51,155 nucleotides of DNA from Pseudonocardia ammonioxydans (lineage in GTDB: Bacteria > Actinomycetota > Actinomycetes > Mycobacteriales > Pseudonocardiaceae): assembly GCF_900115005.1 (NCBI RefSeq), contig NZ_FOUY01000041.1:1-51155 (forward strand), read 5' to 3'. Made by a program: the position numbers and the translations under genes. Shown here piece after piece: positions 32,240-39,981 of the stretch; within the stretch, counting starts at the first letter, position 1, and every line of letters begins with the position of its first letter. The notes beneath the pieces are model-generated. The model was not told the origin of the DNA. It saw only the letters and a program-made list of their open reading frames with translations, and ran no database searches.

Positions 32240-32769
32240 CGCTCCCCTCCTTCCGTCAGGACGTCGACCAGCCGCCGTGCGTCGGCCTCCGTCAGCTCCG
32301 CGACGACCCGGCTGGAAACCTCGACCCGCCGCATGAACGCGGGGGCGCGCAGCTCCTCGGCCACCGCCTCGCCGGGCTCGACGAGCACGGCGACGCTCCG
32401 CACGGGCGCGGCCCGCCGGCCCACCTCGCGCAGCAGGGCGAGGTCGTCGGCGAACCCGGCGAGGTACTCCGCCCCGACCGCCTCCGCCGCCACCGTCACC
32501 TGCTCGACGTCGTCGGTGTGGCTCAGCCCGGAGCGGTCCAGCGCGTGCACCGTGACCCGGTCGCGCAGCAGCGGCGACAGCGGCGACCACAGGTCGTGCA
32601 GCCCGGCGTCGGGGGCGACCAGCAGCACGCTCGGGCCGCGGCCCGCCGTCCAGATGGCCGCGGGGGCCCCGCCCGAGGTCCGCGGGACCCGCAGCGAGGG
32701 CTCCTCGTCGGTCCACCAGGGCCCCCGGACGGCGACCGAGGCGTAATACGTCGGCGGGACCTGCGTCAT
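32236..32769 (-). CDS. Truncated alpha/beta-hydrolase-like protein, 177 aa, lacking a catalytic triad
   Basis: The first 100 residues look like the N-terminal half of an alpha/beta hydrolase: IWTAGRGPSVLLVAPDAGLH, RDRVTVHALDRSGLS. The nucleophile elbow (GxSxG), catalytic acid and histidine of a full-length hydrolase are absent. The frame is intact, starts 2 bp after the Rieske oxygenase stop and overlaps the SDR, so it is translated within the operon. It may be a non-catalytic accessory protein, or a hydrolase rebuilt into a binding role. No close functional family is recognised. Confidence 0.65.
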   Translation of the reverse strand: MTQVPPTYYASVAVRGPWWTDEEPSLRVPRTSGGAPAAIWTAGRGPSVLLVAPDAGLHDLWSPLSPLLRDRVTVHALDRSGLSHTDDVEQVTVAAEAVGAEYLAGFADDLALLREVGRRAAPVRSVAVLVEPGEAVAEELRAPAFMRRVEVSSRVVAELTEADARRLVDVLTEGGER

Positions 32770-32771
32770 CC

Positions 32772-33800
32772 TCAGCCGACCTTCTCCGCGTCCAGCATCC
32801 GCTGGATCAGCCGCCGCGCCTGCAGCGGGCCCGCGTCCACCTTCAGGTTCAGCTCGATCGGGTAGTCCGGCTCGTACGAGGAGATGATCTCCTCGATGGC
32901 CTCCGACGCGGCCACGTCCTGCTTGAACACCGCCTCGATCCCGTGCTGCATGAGCTCGGTGACCTCGGCGTCGTCGATCTTGTAGTCCCGCGCGTGGCAC
33001 CAGAAGTAGTGCGTGGTGTTCCCCTTGGCGGGCGTGACGCAGTGGATCGCCTTCTGCGAGCACTTGCGCGAGTCGTCCGGGTCCCCGGTCGGCTTCGCCG
33101 AGACGTGGGTGATGTGGAAGGACGGGGCGAAGAACTCGGCGACCTGGCCGCGGTCGATCCGGCCGGTGATGCCCATCGTGCGGGTAAAGAACGGCGGGCA
33201 GTCGATGTCGTACATGGGCCGCGCGACCCGCACCACGGTGCCCTCGAAGTCGGCGGTCACCGGCGACTCGGCGATCTTCTCGGTGCCGATGGACCCGGCG
33301 TGCAGGAACTCCAGGTGCGAGAGGTCCAACAGGTTCTCGTTGAGCAGCTGGGCCCGCGCCTTCATCGGGAGCAGGCCGCGCACGGTAGCCCACTCCGGGT
33401 CGGTGATCCAGTGGTGGTCCGGGACCAGGCTCTCGTCGGCCTTGTCCGGGTCCCCCATCCAGATCCACACCAGACCCCAGCGCTCGAACAGCGGGAACCG
33501 GGTCACCTTGCACGCGGGCGGCACGTGGGTCTGCGAGGGGATGCGCTCGGCCCGGCCCTCGGAGTTGTAGAGGATGCCGTGGTAGCCGCACTCGATGTAG
33601 TCGTCCTTGAGCCTGCCCTTCGACAGCGGCATCTGCCGGTGGATGCACCGGTTCACCAGTGCGACGGGCTTGTCGTCCTCCTGCCTGCGGAACAGCACGA
33701 CCGGCTCGTCGAGCAGCCAGCGGTCGAGCAGCGTGCGCCCGACCTCCTCGCTGTGCGCCGCGACATACCACTGGTTGCGCGGGTACCTGTCCGGGTACAT
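32772..33800 (-). CDS. Rieske oxygenase, VanA-like (O-demethylase type)
   Basis: This 342-residue oxygenase resembles the vanillate O-demethylase group. The Rieske cluster is held by C52-x-H54 and C71-x2-H74 (RCIHRQMPL, CGYHGILYN), and the mononuclear iron by D159, H162 and H167 in NLLDLSHLEFLH. It probably demethylates or hydroxylates a phenolic ring. The small ferredoxin gene just upstream is a likely electron donor, instead of the VanB reductase usually paired with VanA. Confidence 0.9.
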   Translation of the reverse strand: MYPDRYPRNQWYVAAHSEEVGRTLLDRWLLDEPVVLFRRQEDDKPVALVNRCIHRQMPLSKGRLKDDYIECGYHGILYNSEGRAERIPSQTHVPPACKVTRFPLFERWGLVWIWMGDPDKADESLVPDHHWITDPEWATVRGLLPMKARAQLLNENLLDLSHLEFLHAGSIGTEKIAESPVTADFEGTVVRVARPMYDIDCPPFFTRTMGITGRIDRGQVAEFFAPSFHITHVSAKPTGDPDDSRKCSQKAIHCVTPAKGNTTHYFWCHARDYKIDDAEVTELMQHGIEAVFKQDVAASEAIEEIISSYEPDYPIELNLKVDAGPLQARRLIQRMLDAEKVG

Positions 33801-33825
33801 GTGGTGGTCCCTTCGGTTCGGGTGG

Positions 33826-34029
33826 TCAGTGCGATGCCGGGTCGAGCTTCAGCGCGGAGACCGGGCAGGCGCGCACCGACTCGCCGACGCGCTCCCGCTC
33901 GCTCTCCTCGACCGCGTCCCGCAGCACGACGACGACCCCGTCGTCGTTCACGTCGAACACGTCGGGGGCCGCCAAGATGCAGTTGGCGTACCCCTCGCAC
34001 TTGTCGTAGTCCGCGCCCACGTTCAGCAC
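33826..34029 (-). CDS. Small [3Fe-4S]/[4Fe-4S] ferredoxin
   Basis: This 67-residue ferredoxin has CEGYANC followed by a distant ACPVSAL, the C-x5-C...CP pattern of the actinobacterial [3Fe-4S] ferredoxins that usually serve cytochrome P450s. Here it lies between an extradiol dioxygenase and a VanA-like Rieske oxygenase, so it probably feeds that oxygenase. The GTG at 34029 is the best start; GGGAG lies a few bases upstream. Confidence 0.85.
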   Translation of the reverse strand: MLNVGADYDKCEGYANCILAAPDVFDVNDDGVVVVLRDAVEESERERVGESVRACPVSALKLDPASH

Positions 34030-34052
34030 GGCGCTCCCCTCTCTCGGTCCGG

Positions 34053-34982
34053 TCAGTTCTCGGCGGGCGTCCAGGTCGCGAACGCGACGCCGGTGATGGC
34101 GTGGTGCAGCGGGATGTAGTCCAGGACGTCCGCGGGCACGTTCTCGAACGCCCCCGCAACGGTGATCCACGAGCGGATCTCGCCCGCCCCGCCGTGCAGG
34201 GTCTGGGACGGGAAGGTGAACAGGTTCCGCAGCGCGCGGGTGTCGCCGACGCGGATCCGGTCCAGCACCCACTCGTCGAGCTCGTCGTCCACCCAGCCGG
34301 CGCGGACGCCGAACGGGTCGTGCGATAGGCCGCCCGAGCCCACGACGACGACGCGCTCCGGGCGCTCCTGCGCCGCCCGGCCGATGGCCACGCCGAGGTC
34401 GTAGCAGCGCGCGCCGTCGGGCAGCGGCTCGTGGTAGGAGTTCAGGAACACCGGGACGACCGGGACCCCCAGCTCGTCGAGCCCGAGGAAGGCGGCGGGC
34501 CGGGTGAAAGCGTGTCCGATCCCCTCCGGCTTGCTCAGCGGCCGCAGCTCGGTCATGACGGCCGGGTCGAAGCCTTGGTCGATCAGCGACTTGGCCAGGA
34601 ACAGCCCGAAGTCACCGGCGCACTTGAGGTCCACCCGGCGGTTGAGCCCGGGCTTCTCCCGGAACGCGACCAGGGTCTCCCCGCTGACCTCGTTACCGCA
34701 GTAGACCGCCAGCGTGGGGTTGACCGCCGGGCCGAAGACCTCATTCTGGTCGTCCCCGACGATCACCACGACGTCCGGCTCGACCGCCCGGATCCGCTCG
34801 CGCAACGTCGCGAGGTCCGCGTCGATGCGCGCCCGTGCCGCGTCGATGAACTCCGGGGTCTCCCGCGCGGCCGCCGCCGGTGGCGCCACCGCGCCGCGCA
34901 TGCGTGCGTAGGTGGCGGGCCACTCCTCGAGCGGCAACAGGATGGTGGGGGTATGCGAGGCGCCGATTCCCTGGACAAGCAT
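34053..34982 (-). CDS. Class III extradiol dioxygenase (LigB family)
   Basis: This 309-residue protein is a non-haem iron ring-cleavage enzyme of the LigB superfamily. Iron-ligand and active-site regions are MLVQGIGASHTP (first His), VVIVGDDQNEVFG, PVFLNSYHEPLP and VVVVGSGGLSHDPFG. The single-chain length fits members such as MhpB or 2,3-dihydroxyphenylpropionate and gallate-type dioxygenases. It should cleave the catechol made by the ring-hydroxylating enzymes of this operon, giving the substrate of the C-C hydrolase at 35409. Confidence 0.88.
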   Translation of the reverse strand: MLVQGIGASHTPTILLPLEEWPATYARMRGAVAPPAAAARETPEFIDAARARIDADLATLRERIRAVEPDVVVIVGDDQNEVFGPAVNPTLAVYCGNEVSGETLVAFREKPGLNRRVDLKCAGDFGLFLAKSLIDQGFDPAVMTELRPLSKPEGIGHAFTRPAAFLGLDELGVPVVPVFLNSYHEPLPDGARCYDLGVAIGRAAQERPERVVVVGSGGLSHDPFGVRAGWVDDELDEWVLDRIRVGDTRALRNLFTFPSQTLHGGAGEIRSWITVAGAFENVPADVLDYIPLHHAITGVAFATWTPAEN

Positions 34983-34989
34983 GAGATCC

Positions 34990-35334
34990 CTATTCCGAGT
35001 GGTCGAGGTAGAGCTTCCCGTCGACAGCCGTGACGGGATAGGCGTTGACCGGCGTCATGGCAGGCAATGAGCACGGCGAGCCGGTCTTGAGATCGAACCG
35101 CGAGAAGTGCAATGGGCACTCGACGTACCCGCCCTCGACCCAACCCTCGGCCAGCGACGCCTCGCCGTGGCTGCAGAGGTCCGCGAGGGCGCGGAACTGC
35201 CCGTCCTCGTCGCGGAATACCGCGACCGCTTCGGGTAGCTCGGCGTGGCGGACCCGCAGGCCTTCGTCATGGGGAACGTCGGCGGCGTCGCAGAGGTACA
35301 CAAGCCCGGTCGAGGGGGGGTGCGTCACGTCCAC
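34990..35334 (-). CDS. Rieske-type ferredoxin
   Basis: This 114-residue protein carries one Rieske [2Fe-2S] cluster bound by C-x-H (LCSHGEASL) and C-x2-H (ECPLHFSRFDLKTG). It has the size and motifs of the ferredoxin component of biphenyl/toluene-type dioxygenases and probably serves the alpha/beta oxygenase at 36265-38111. The start is taken as GTG at 35334 behind an AAAGGGA site; the nearby ATG is in another frame. No ferredoxin reductase gene occurs in this operon. Confidence 0.88.
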   Translation of the reverse strand: MDVTHPPSTGLVYLCDAADVPHDEGLRVRHAELPEAVAVFRDEDGQFRALADLCSHGEASLAEGWVEGGYVECPLHFSRFDLKTGSPCSLPAMTPVNAYPVTAVDGKLYLDHSE

Positions 35335-35352
35335 GTCATCCCTTTCGTCAGT

Positions 35353-35388
35353 GTCGTCCGTACGTCGTCCGTACGCCGTCGTCCGTGC
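35353..35388. repeat. Three near-identical 11-base direct repeats in an operon gap
   Basis: gtcgtccgtac occurs at 35353-35363 and 35364-35374, and gtcgtccgtgc at 35378-35388, in the 74-bp gap between the Rieske ferredoxin and hydrolase genes. The role is unknown. Copies contain CGTACG palindromes. Confidence 0.7.
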
Positions 35389-35408
35389 GTGTCGAGAGGA
35401 CGGCGCCG

Positions 35409-36230
35409 TCAGGAGTTCAGGAAGTCCAGCGCGACGCGGTTGAACTCGTCCCGCTGCTCGACCTGGGCCCAGTGCCCGCACCGCTTGAGGACAAGCAGCC
35501 GCGACAAGGGGATCTCGCGCAGCAGCATCAGCCCGATCTCCAGCGGGTTGACCCGGTCCTCCCGGCCCCACACGATCAGCGTTTTCGCCTGGATCGTGTG
35601 CAGCTCGGGCTCCTGGTCGCGCCAGTAGGCCGAGCCGGCGACCGACGGCGTCGGCCGCTCCTGCGAGGCCCGCAGGCGCTCCTCGAAGGTCTCGGCCGGG
35701 AGCACGGAGGAGTCGTAGAGCATCACATCCACGAGCCGCTGGATCGTCTCCCGCGTCGGGTTCGCCGCCGCTGCGCGCAGGGCCCGGTGCCCCTCCGAGG
35801 GCTGGGGCACGTTCAGCGTCTTCAGCATGCCGCCCGAGCCCATCAGCACCAGGCGCTCGGTGCGCTCGGGATAGTCGACGGCGAATGCCATCGCCACTGT
35901 GCCGCCCATCGAGTTGCCGACGAAGCTGGCCTTCTCGATGCCCAAGGCGTCGAGCAGGTCCCGCAGCGCGCGGGCCCGGATCGTGGTCACCGGTTCCGAG
36001 TCGTCGGTGATCCCGTCGGACTTGCCGAACCCGAGCATGTCGACGAGCAGCGTGCGGTGGGACGCGGCGAACGCGTCCACGTTGCCGGAGAAGTTCGACC
36101 AGGCGCTGGCACCGGGGCCGGCGCCGTGCAGCATGATCACCGCCGGGCCCTCGCCCACGTCGTGGTAGTGGATCCGGTAGGGGCCCGCCTGGATGAACTT
36201 GCCCGTGCTCTGGTCGGTGACGACCGTCAT
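35409..36230 (-). CDS. Meta-cleavage product C-C hydrolase (MhpC/BphD-type)
   Basis: This 273-residue alpha/beta hydrolase splits the C-C bond of a 2-hydroxy-6-oxo-dienoate ring-cleavage product, releasing a 2-hydroxypentadienoate and an acid. The oxyanion region HGAGPGASAW, the nucleophile S107 in GNSMGG, the acid in WGREDRVNP and the histidine in RCGHWAQVEQ are all typical of this subfamily. It starts at the ATG at 36230. It links the extradiol dioxygenase at 34053 to the hydratase-dehydrogenase-aldolase set at 27117-29964. Confidence 0.92.
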   Translation of the reverse strand: MTVVTDQSTGKFIQAGPYRIHYHDVGEGPAVIMLHGAGPGASAWSNFSGNVDAFAASHRTLLVDMLGFGKSDGITDDSEPVTTIRARALRDLLDALGIEKASFVGNSMGGTVAMAFAVDYPERTERLVLMGSGGMLKTLNVPQPSEGHRALRAAAANPTRETIQRLVDVMLYDSSVLPAETFEERLRASQERPTPSVAGSAYWRDQEPELHTIQAKTLIVWGREDRVNPLEIGLMLLREIPLSRLLVLKRCGHWAQVEQRDEFNRVALDFLNS

Positions 36231-36264
36231 GGATGCCTCCTTGGTGGCGATCGGGGTGCAGGCG

Positions 36265-36762
36265 TCAGAAGAAGATCGAGATTCCGCGCGGCAGGATGGT
36301 GGCGTCGAGGTGCACCTCGCGCCGGGCAAGCTTCCAGGTCCCGTCGACGGGGCGCAGGCGGTCGAGCCGCCTGCCCGCCCACCAGGCCTCGTCCCGCAGC
36401 TTGCGGGCCTGCCGCACCAGGAACGTGCTGCGCACCAGGACCTCGTTGGAGCCCTCGATGTCGTCTACGACGACGTTGCTGACGACATGGCAGGTCATGG
36501 ACTCGGGCAGCTCGGAATGCGAGTAGCCGGTCTCGTCCTTGGCCAGCCGCACCTCGATCATGGTCCGGTCGTCCCGGATGATCGGGTGCCCGGCGGGAGC
36601 GACGTCGCCCTGGACGTACTCGCGCAGCGGCATCACGTACTCGACGTCGTCGGTGAGCCACTCGAGCCACTCCTTAAAGCGGCGTTCGTCGAGCAGGTGG
36701 GCCTCGCGGGCGAGCAGCTCCTCGATCTCCAGCTTCCGCTCCCAGTTCGCCACGGCGCTCAC
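36265..36762 (-). CDS. Ring-hydroxylating dioxygenase, beta (small) subunit
   Basis: This 165-residue protein has the NTF2-like cone fold of small subunits: LDERRFKEWLEWLTDDVEYVM, TMIEVRLAKDETGYSHSELP, VRSTFLVRQARKLRDEAWWAGRR. It has a structural role in an alpha3beta3 oxygenase. The GTG at 36762 overlaps the alpha-subunit stop codon (GTGA), and the pair is translationally coupled. Confidence 0.92.
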   Translation of the reverse strand: MSAVANWERKLEIEELLAREAHLLDERRFKEWLEWLTDDVEYVMPLREYVQGDVAPAGHPIIRDDRTMIEVRLAKDETGYSHSELPESMTCHVVSNVVVDDIEGSNEVLVRSTFLVRQARKLRDEAWWAGRRLDRLRPVDGTWKLARREVHLDATILPRGISIFF

Positions 36763-38111
36763 CCCCGGTCCATGAGCTCGAGCCAGTGCCGGTAGAACGC
36801 GCGCTGGTTGGCCTCGCTGGGGCTCGGGCCGACCTGGCCCGGGTAGCCCGCGGGGCCCTCGGTCTCGTGGCCGAGCTGCTGGCCGTAGTGGAAGGGCCGC
36901 GTCCGGTTCCGGTCCGGCACGGTGGCCTCAAGGATCCGCTCGAAGTTCTCCACGTCGTCCGGCGCGATCAGCCCGGCCGGGTGCTGGCCCTGGAACACGC
37001 GCTGCGCGGCGACCTCCTTAACGACCTGCGGGGCCTCGCGCTCGACCATGGTCCACTGCCAGGTCTCGTGCGCCTGCGCGCCGCGCGGGTGGAACTGCAG
37101 GAAGTGCCTGCCGACCAGCGGGGAGATGAACCCCATCAGCCCGGCGTTCGGGAACATCCCGGCGTGCATGAAGCCGTAGGGCCAGTCGGCGCGGCCCTCG
37201 AACGCCTTCTGCCGGACGTGGAAGCGGTGCTCGACCCACTCGACCGCCTCCGGCCCCAGCCGCTGCGCCTCGGCGTAGTCCCGCTTGTACACCTCCTGAT
37301 CCATGACCAGCATGCCCATGCCGAACGGGGTCCGGCCGGGCTCGACGCCGGTGGCGGCGTTGAGGTGCGTCGAGTTGGTGCCCGACGGGTAGTCGATCAT
37401 CGGGGCCAGGTTGCCCTGCTTCATGTAGTCCACGCAGACGCCGATCCACGCCACGTGTGTCGCCGTGTAGACGTGGTAGGTGTCGCCGAAGAAGTTCTCC
37501 GCGGCCAGCTTCCAGTTGCCCGGCGAGTGGTAGCGGTGGAAGCCGGGCAGGAGCTCCAGCCCGCCCAGGTCCTGCGACAGCACGAGGTTGTCCAGCCACC
37601 ACCGGCCGTCCTCGCCCAGCCAGCTCTCCAGCTCCGGGGCGCCGGCGTCGAACGTGGCGAACAGCAGACCGCCGTAGTTCGCCACCTTGGCGACCTTCTC
37701 CAGGCCAAGCTGGGACTTGTCCACGCCCTCGCGGTAGGCGAAGTCCTCCACCGGGATGCCGTTGAGCGTGCCGTCGAGGCCGTAGCTCCAGCCGTGGTAG
37801 GAGCAGGCAAAGCCGCGCGCCTTCCCGCGGTCGAACAGGCAGACCTGGTTGCCCCGGTGGGAGCACTTGTTCACCAGGACGTGGATTTCGCCGCGGCGGT
37901 CCCGGCTGACGATCACCGGGACCTCGCCCATGTAGTTGGTGATGTAGGTCCCGGGCGTGGGGACCATCTGCTCGTGGCCGACGAGGAGCCAGGACCGGCC
38001 GAACACCCGCGCGGCTTCGGTCCGGTACACCTCCTCGTCGACGTGGATCGCCGGGGCGACCAGGCCGTTCTTCCAGTCGACGAGCACGTCCAGTTCGTTG
38101 AGGACGGTCAT
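36759..38111 (-). CDS. Ring-hydroxylating dioxygenase, alpha (large) subunit
   Basis: This 450-residue catalytic subunit inserts both atoms of O2 into an aromatic ring to give a cis-dihydrodiol, or a catechol directly from a substituted ring. The Rieske ligands are C83-x-H85 and C103-x2-H106 (KCSHRGNQVC, CSYHGWSYG). The mononuclear iron region is NWKLAAENFFGDTYHVYTATH, giving D210, H213 and H219. The histidines are separated by five residues, where I expect four in this family. It belongs with the beta subunit and the Rieske ferredoxin in the same operon. Confidence 0.93.
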   Translation of the reverse strand: MTVLNELDVLVDWKNGLVAPAIHVDEEVYRTEAARVFGRSWLLVGHEQMVPTPGTYITNYMGEVPVIVSRDRRGEIHVLVNKCSHRGNQVCLFDRGKARGFACSYHGWSYGLDGTLNGIPVEDFAYREGVDKSQLGLEKVAKVANYGGLLFATFDAGAPELESWLGEDGRWWLDNLVLSQDLGGLELLPGFHRYHSPGNWKLAAENFFGDTYHVYTATHVAWIGVCVDYMKQGNLAPMIDYPSGTNSTHLNAATGVEPGRTPFGMGMLVMDQEVYKRDYAEAQRLGPEAVEWVEHRFHVRQKAFEGRADWPYGFMHAGMFPNAGLMGFISPLVGRHFLQFHPRGAQAHETWQWTMVEREAPQVVKEVAAQRVFQGQHPAGLIAPDDVENFERILEATVPDRNRTRPFHYGQQLGHETEGPAGYPGQVGPSPSEANQRAFYRHWLELMDRG

Positions 38112-38193
38112 CTTTGACCCCTTAGTGACAGTGGTGGGAACTGCGTATCGGTTGTCGTTCCGCCGGGGCGACGCTGGCCCCCGGCCCAGTAGC

Positions 38194-39951
38194 TCAGTCG
38201 TCTCGGCCGTCGTGGTCGTCGCCGCCGACCAGCTGGGCGGCGTACTTCCCATAACCTCGTTGCACAAGCACCTCGACCACGACGGGGCGGCCCGCACGGA
38301 CCGACTCCACCGCCTGGTCGAGGACCTTGACCAGCTCGGCGTCCGAGCCCACCGGGCCGTACGCCTCGATGCCCTGCCCGCGGGCCAGCCCGGCGAGGTC
38401 CGGTGCGGGCTCGTCGATCCGCAGGCCAATGTGGGCGTTCGCCAGCGGCCTGCCCCGGACCTCGGCGACCTTGGCCTGGTGGACCTCGTCGTTGAAGTAC
38501 GAGCGGTTGTTGGCCACGACGATCAGGAACGGGATGTCGTGACGGGCCGCGGTCCACAGCGCCGTCACACCCATCAGGTAGTCCCCGTCCCCGAGCACGG
38601 CCACGGGGAGCCTGCCGCTGCCCCGCAGCGCCAGCGCGGCCCCGACGACGAGCCCGGGACCGGAGCCCACCCCGGCCCCGCCGTCCGCACCCAGGTGGGC
38701 GAGCGGCTCGGTGATGGGCCACTGGCTCGCGTCCCAGGAGATGGGCATGCGCACGAGGGTCACGGGCAGGTCCTCGGTGGCCTCGCGCAGCCGGACGGTG
38801 AGCGCGGCCAGGCTGAGCTCGTCGCCGTCCGTCACCGGCGCGGCGGGCGGCGCGACGCGCTCGGTGAGCGCGGGCCGACCGGTGTCCGGGAGCGCCCGCA
38901 GCAACGCGGTGACCGTGGGCCCCGACCGGCTCGGCAGCCGGACGTCGACCGGCGCGAGCACCTGGTCGTCCTTCGTCCACCCGCGGTGCAGGTGGAAGTC
39001 GCTGGTCGCGGCGATTACCTTCGCGGTCGGCTCGTCCCCAAACGCCTGCGCCAGCAGTCCGCCGAGGTCCACCCAGTCCAGGCTGAGCACCACGTCCGCC
39101 GACCGGATCACGTCGAGGATCGCCGGTGGCGCGATGAGCCCCGGGTGTCCCGCGTGCAGCGGGTGGTCCGTCGGGAAGCCCGCAGCGACCTTCAGGTCGG
39201 TGAGCACCGACGCGCCCAGCCGCTCGACGAGGGCGATCCGGTCGTCCCACTCCGCCTGGTCGCGGCTCGCCCGGCCCGCCAGGATCACCGTGCGCCCCGC
39301 CCCGGTGAGCAGCCGCACGGCCTCCAGGACGGCCTCCTCCGGCGGCGCGGCTGGCGCGACGGGCGCGAACCGGCTCACGTCGACCGCAGGGGCCGGCTCG
39401 GTGAGCCGCTGCTCCTGGACAGACACGTCGAAGCAGACGTAGACCGGCGCGGTGGGCTGGGTGCGGGTGATCTGATTCGCCCGCAGCACCGACGTCACTG
39501 ACGCCTGCACCGACGCGGGCTGGTCGTCCCACTTGACGAACGGCCGCACCAGCGCGCCCTGGTCGGCGGAGGTGTGGATCCAGTCGATCCACGGCCGCCG
39601 CTCGGCCGCGTCCACTGGGCCGGTCGCGCCGAGCAGCAGCAGCGGCGCCCGGTCGAGGTAGGCGTTGTAGACCGCCATGCTCGCGTGCATCAGGCCCACG
39701 TTGCTGTGCACCGCGGCGGCCATTGGCATGTCGGTGACCTTCGAGTAACCGTGGGCGATCGCGACCGCGTGCTCCTCGTGCAGGCACAGCAGCATCTCGG
39801 GATCGGTATTGCCCAGCAAGTTCACCAGGCTGTCGTGCAGCCCGCGGTAGCTCGATCCCGGGTTCAGGGCGATGTAGGGCACGCCAGTGGCCCGCAGCGC
39901 CGCGGCGATCGCGTCACTGCCCCAGGCCACCTCCGGCTCCTCGACCGTCAC
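38194..39951 (-). CDS. Thiamine-diphosphate enzyme, benzoylformate decarboxylase/acetolactate synthase-like
   Basis: This 585-residue three-domain ThDP enzyme has the cofactor-activating glutamate at position 59 or 60 (LHEEHAVAIAHGYSKVT) and the Mg-diphosphate motif GDGDYLMG...ANNRSY at about residues 454-482. Followed by an aldehyde dehydrogenase gene upstream in the operon, it most simply decarboxylates an aryl 2-oxoacid to an aldehyde that is then oxidised. A carboligase or oxalyl-CoA-like reaction cannot be excluded. An 82-bp gap separates it from the dioxygenase alpha gene. Confidence 0.85.
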   Translation of the reverse strand: MTVEEPEVAWGSDAIAAALRATGVPYIALNPGSSYRGLHDSLVNLLGNTDPEMLLCLHEEHAVAIAHGYSKVTDMPMAAAVHSNVGLMHASMAVYNAYLDRAPLLLLGATGPVDAAERRPWIDWIHTSADQGALVRPFVKWDDQPASVQASVTSVLRANQITRTQPTAPVYVCFDVSVQEQRLTEPAPAVDVSRFAPVAPAAPPEEAVLEAVRLLTGAGRTVILAGRASRDQAEWDDRIALVERLGASVLTDLKVAAGFPTDHPLHAGHPGLIAPPAILDVIRSADVVLSLDWVDLGGLLAQAFGDEPTAKVIAATSDFHLHRGWTKDDQVLAPVDVRLPSRSGPTVTALLRALPDTGRPALTERVAPPAAPVTDGDELSLAALTVRLREATEDLPVTLVRMPISWDASQWPITEPLAHLGADGGAGVGSGPGLVVGAALALRGSGRLPVAVLGDGDYLMGVTALWTAARHDIPFLIVVANNRSYFNDEVHQAKVAEVRGRPLANAHIGLRIDEPAPDLAGLARGQGIEAYGPVGSDAELVKVLDQAVESVRAGRPVVVEVLVQRGYGKYAAQLVGGDDHDGRDD

Positions 39952-39981
39952 CGGGCACCCGCCCGGACGAGCGCGACCCGC

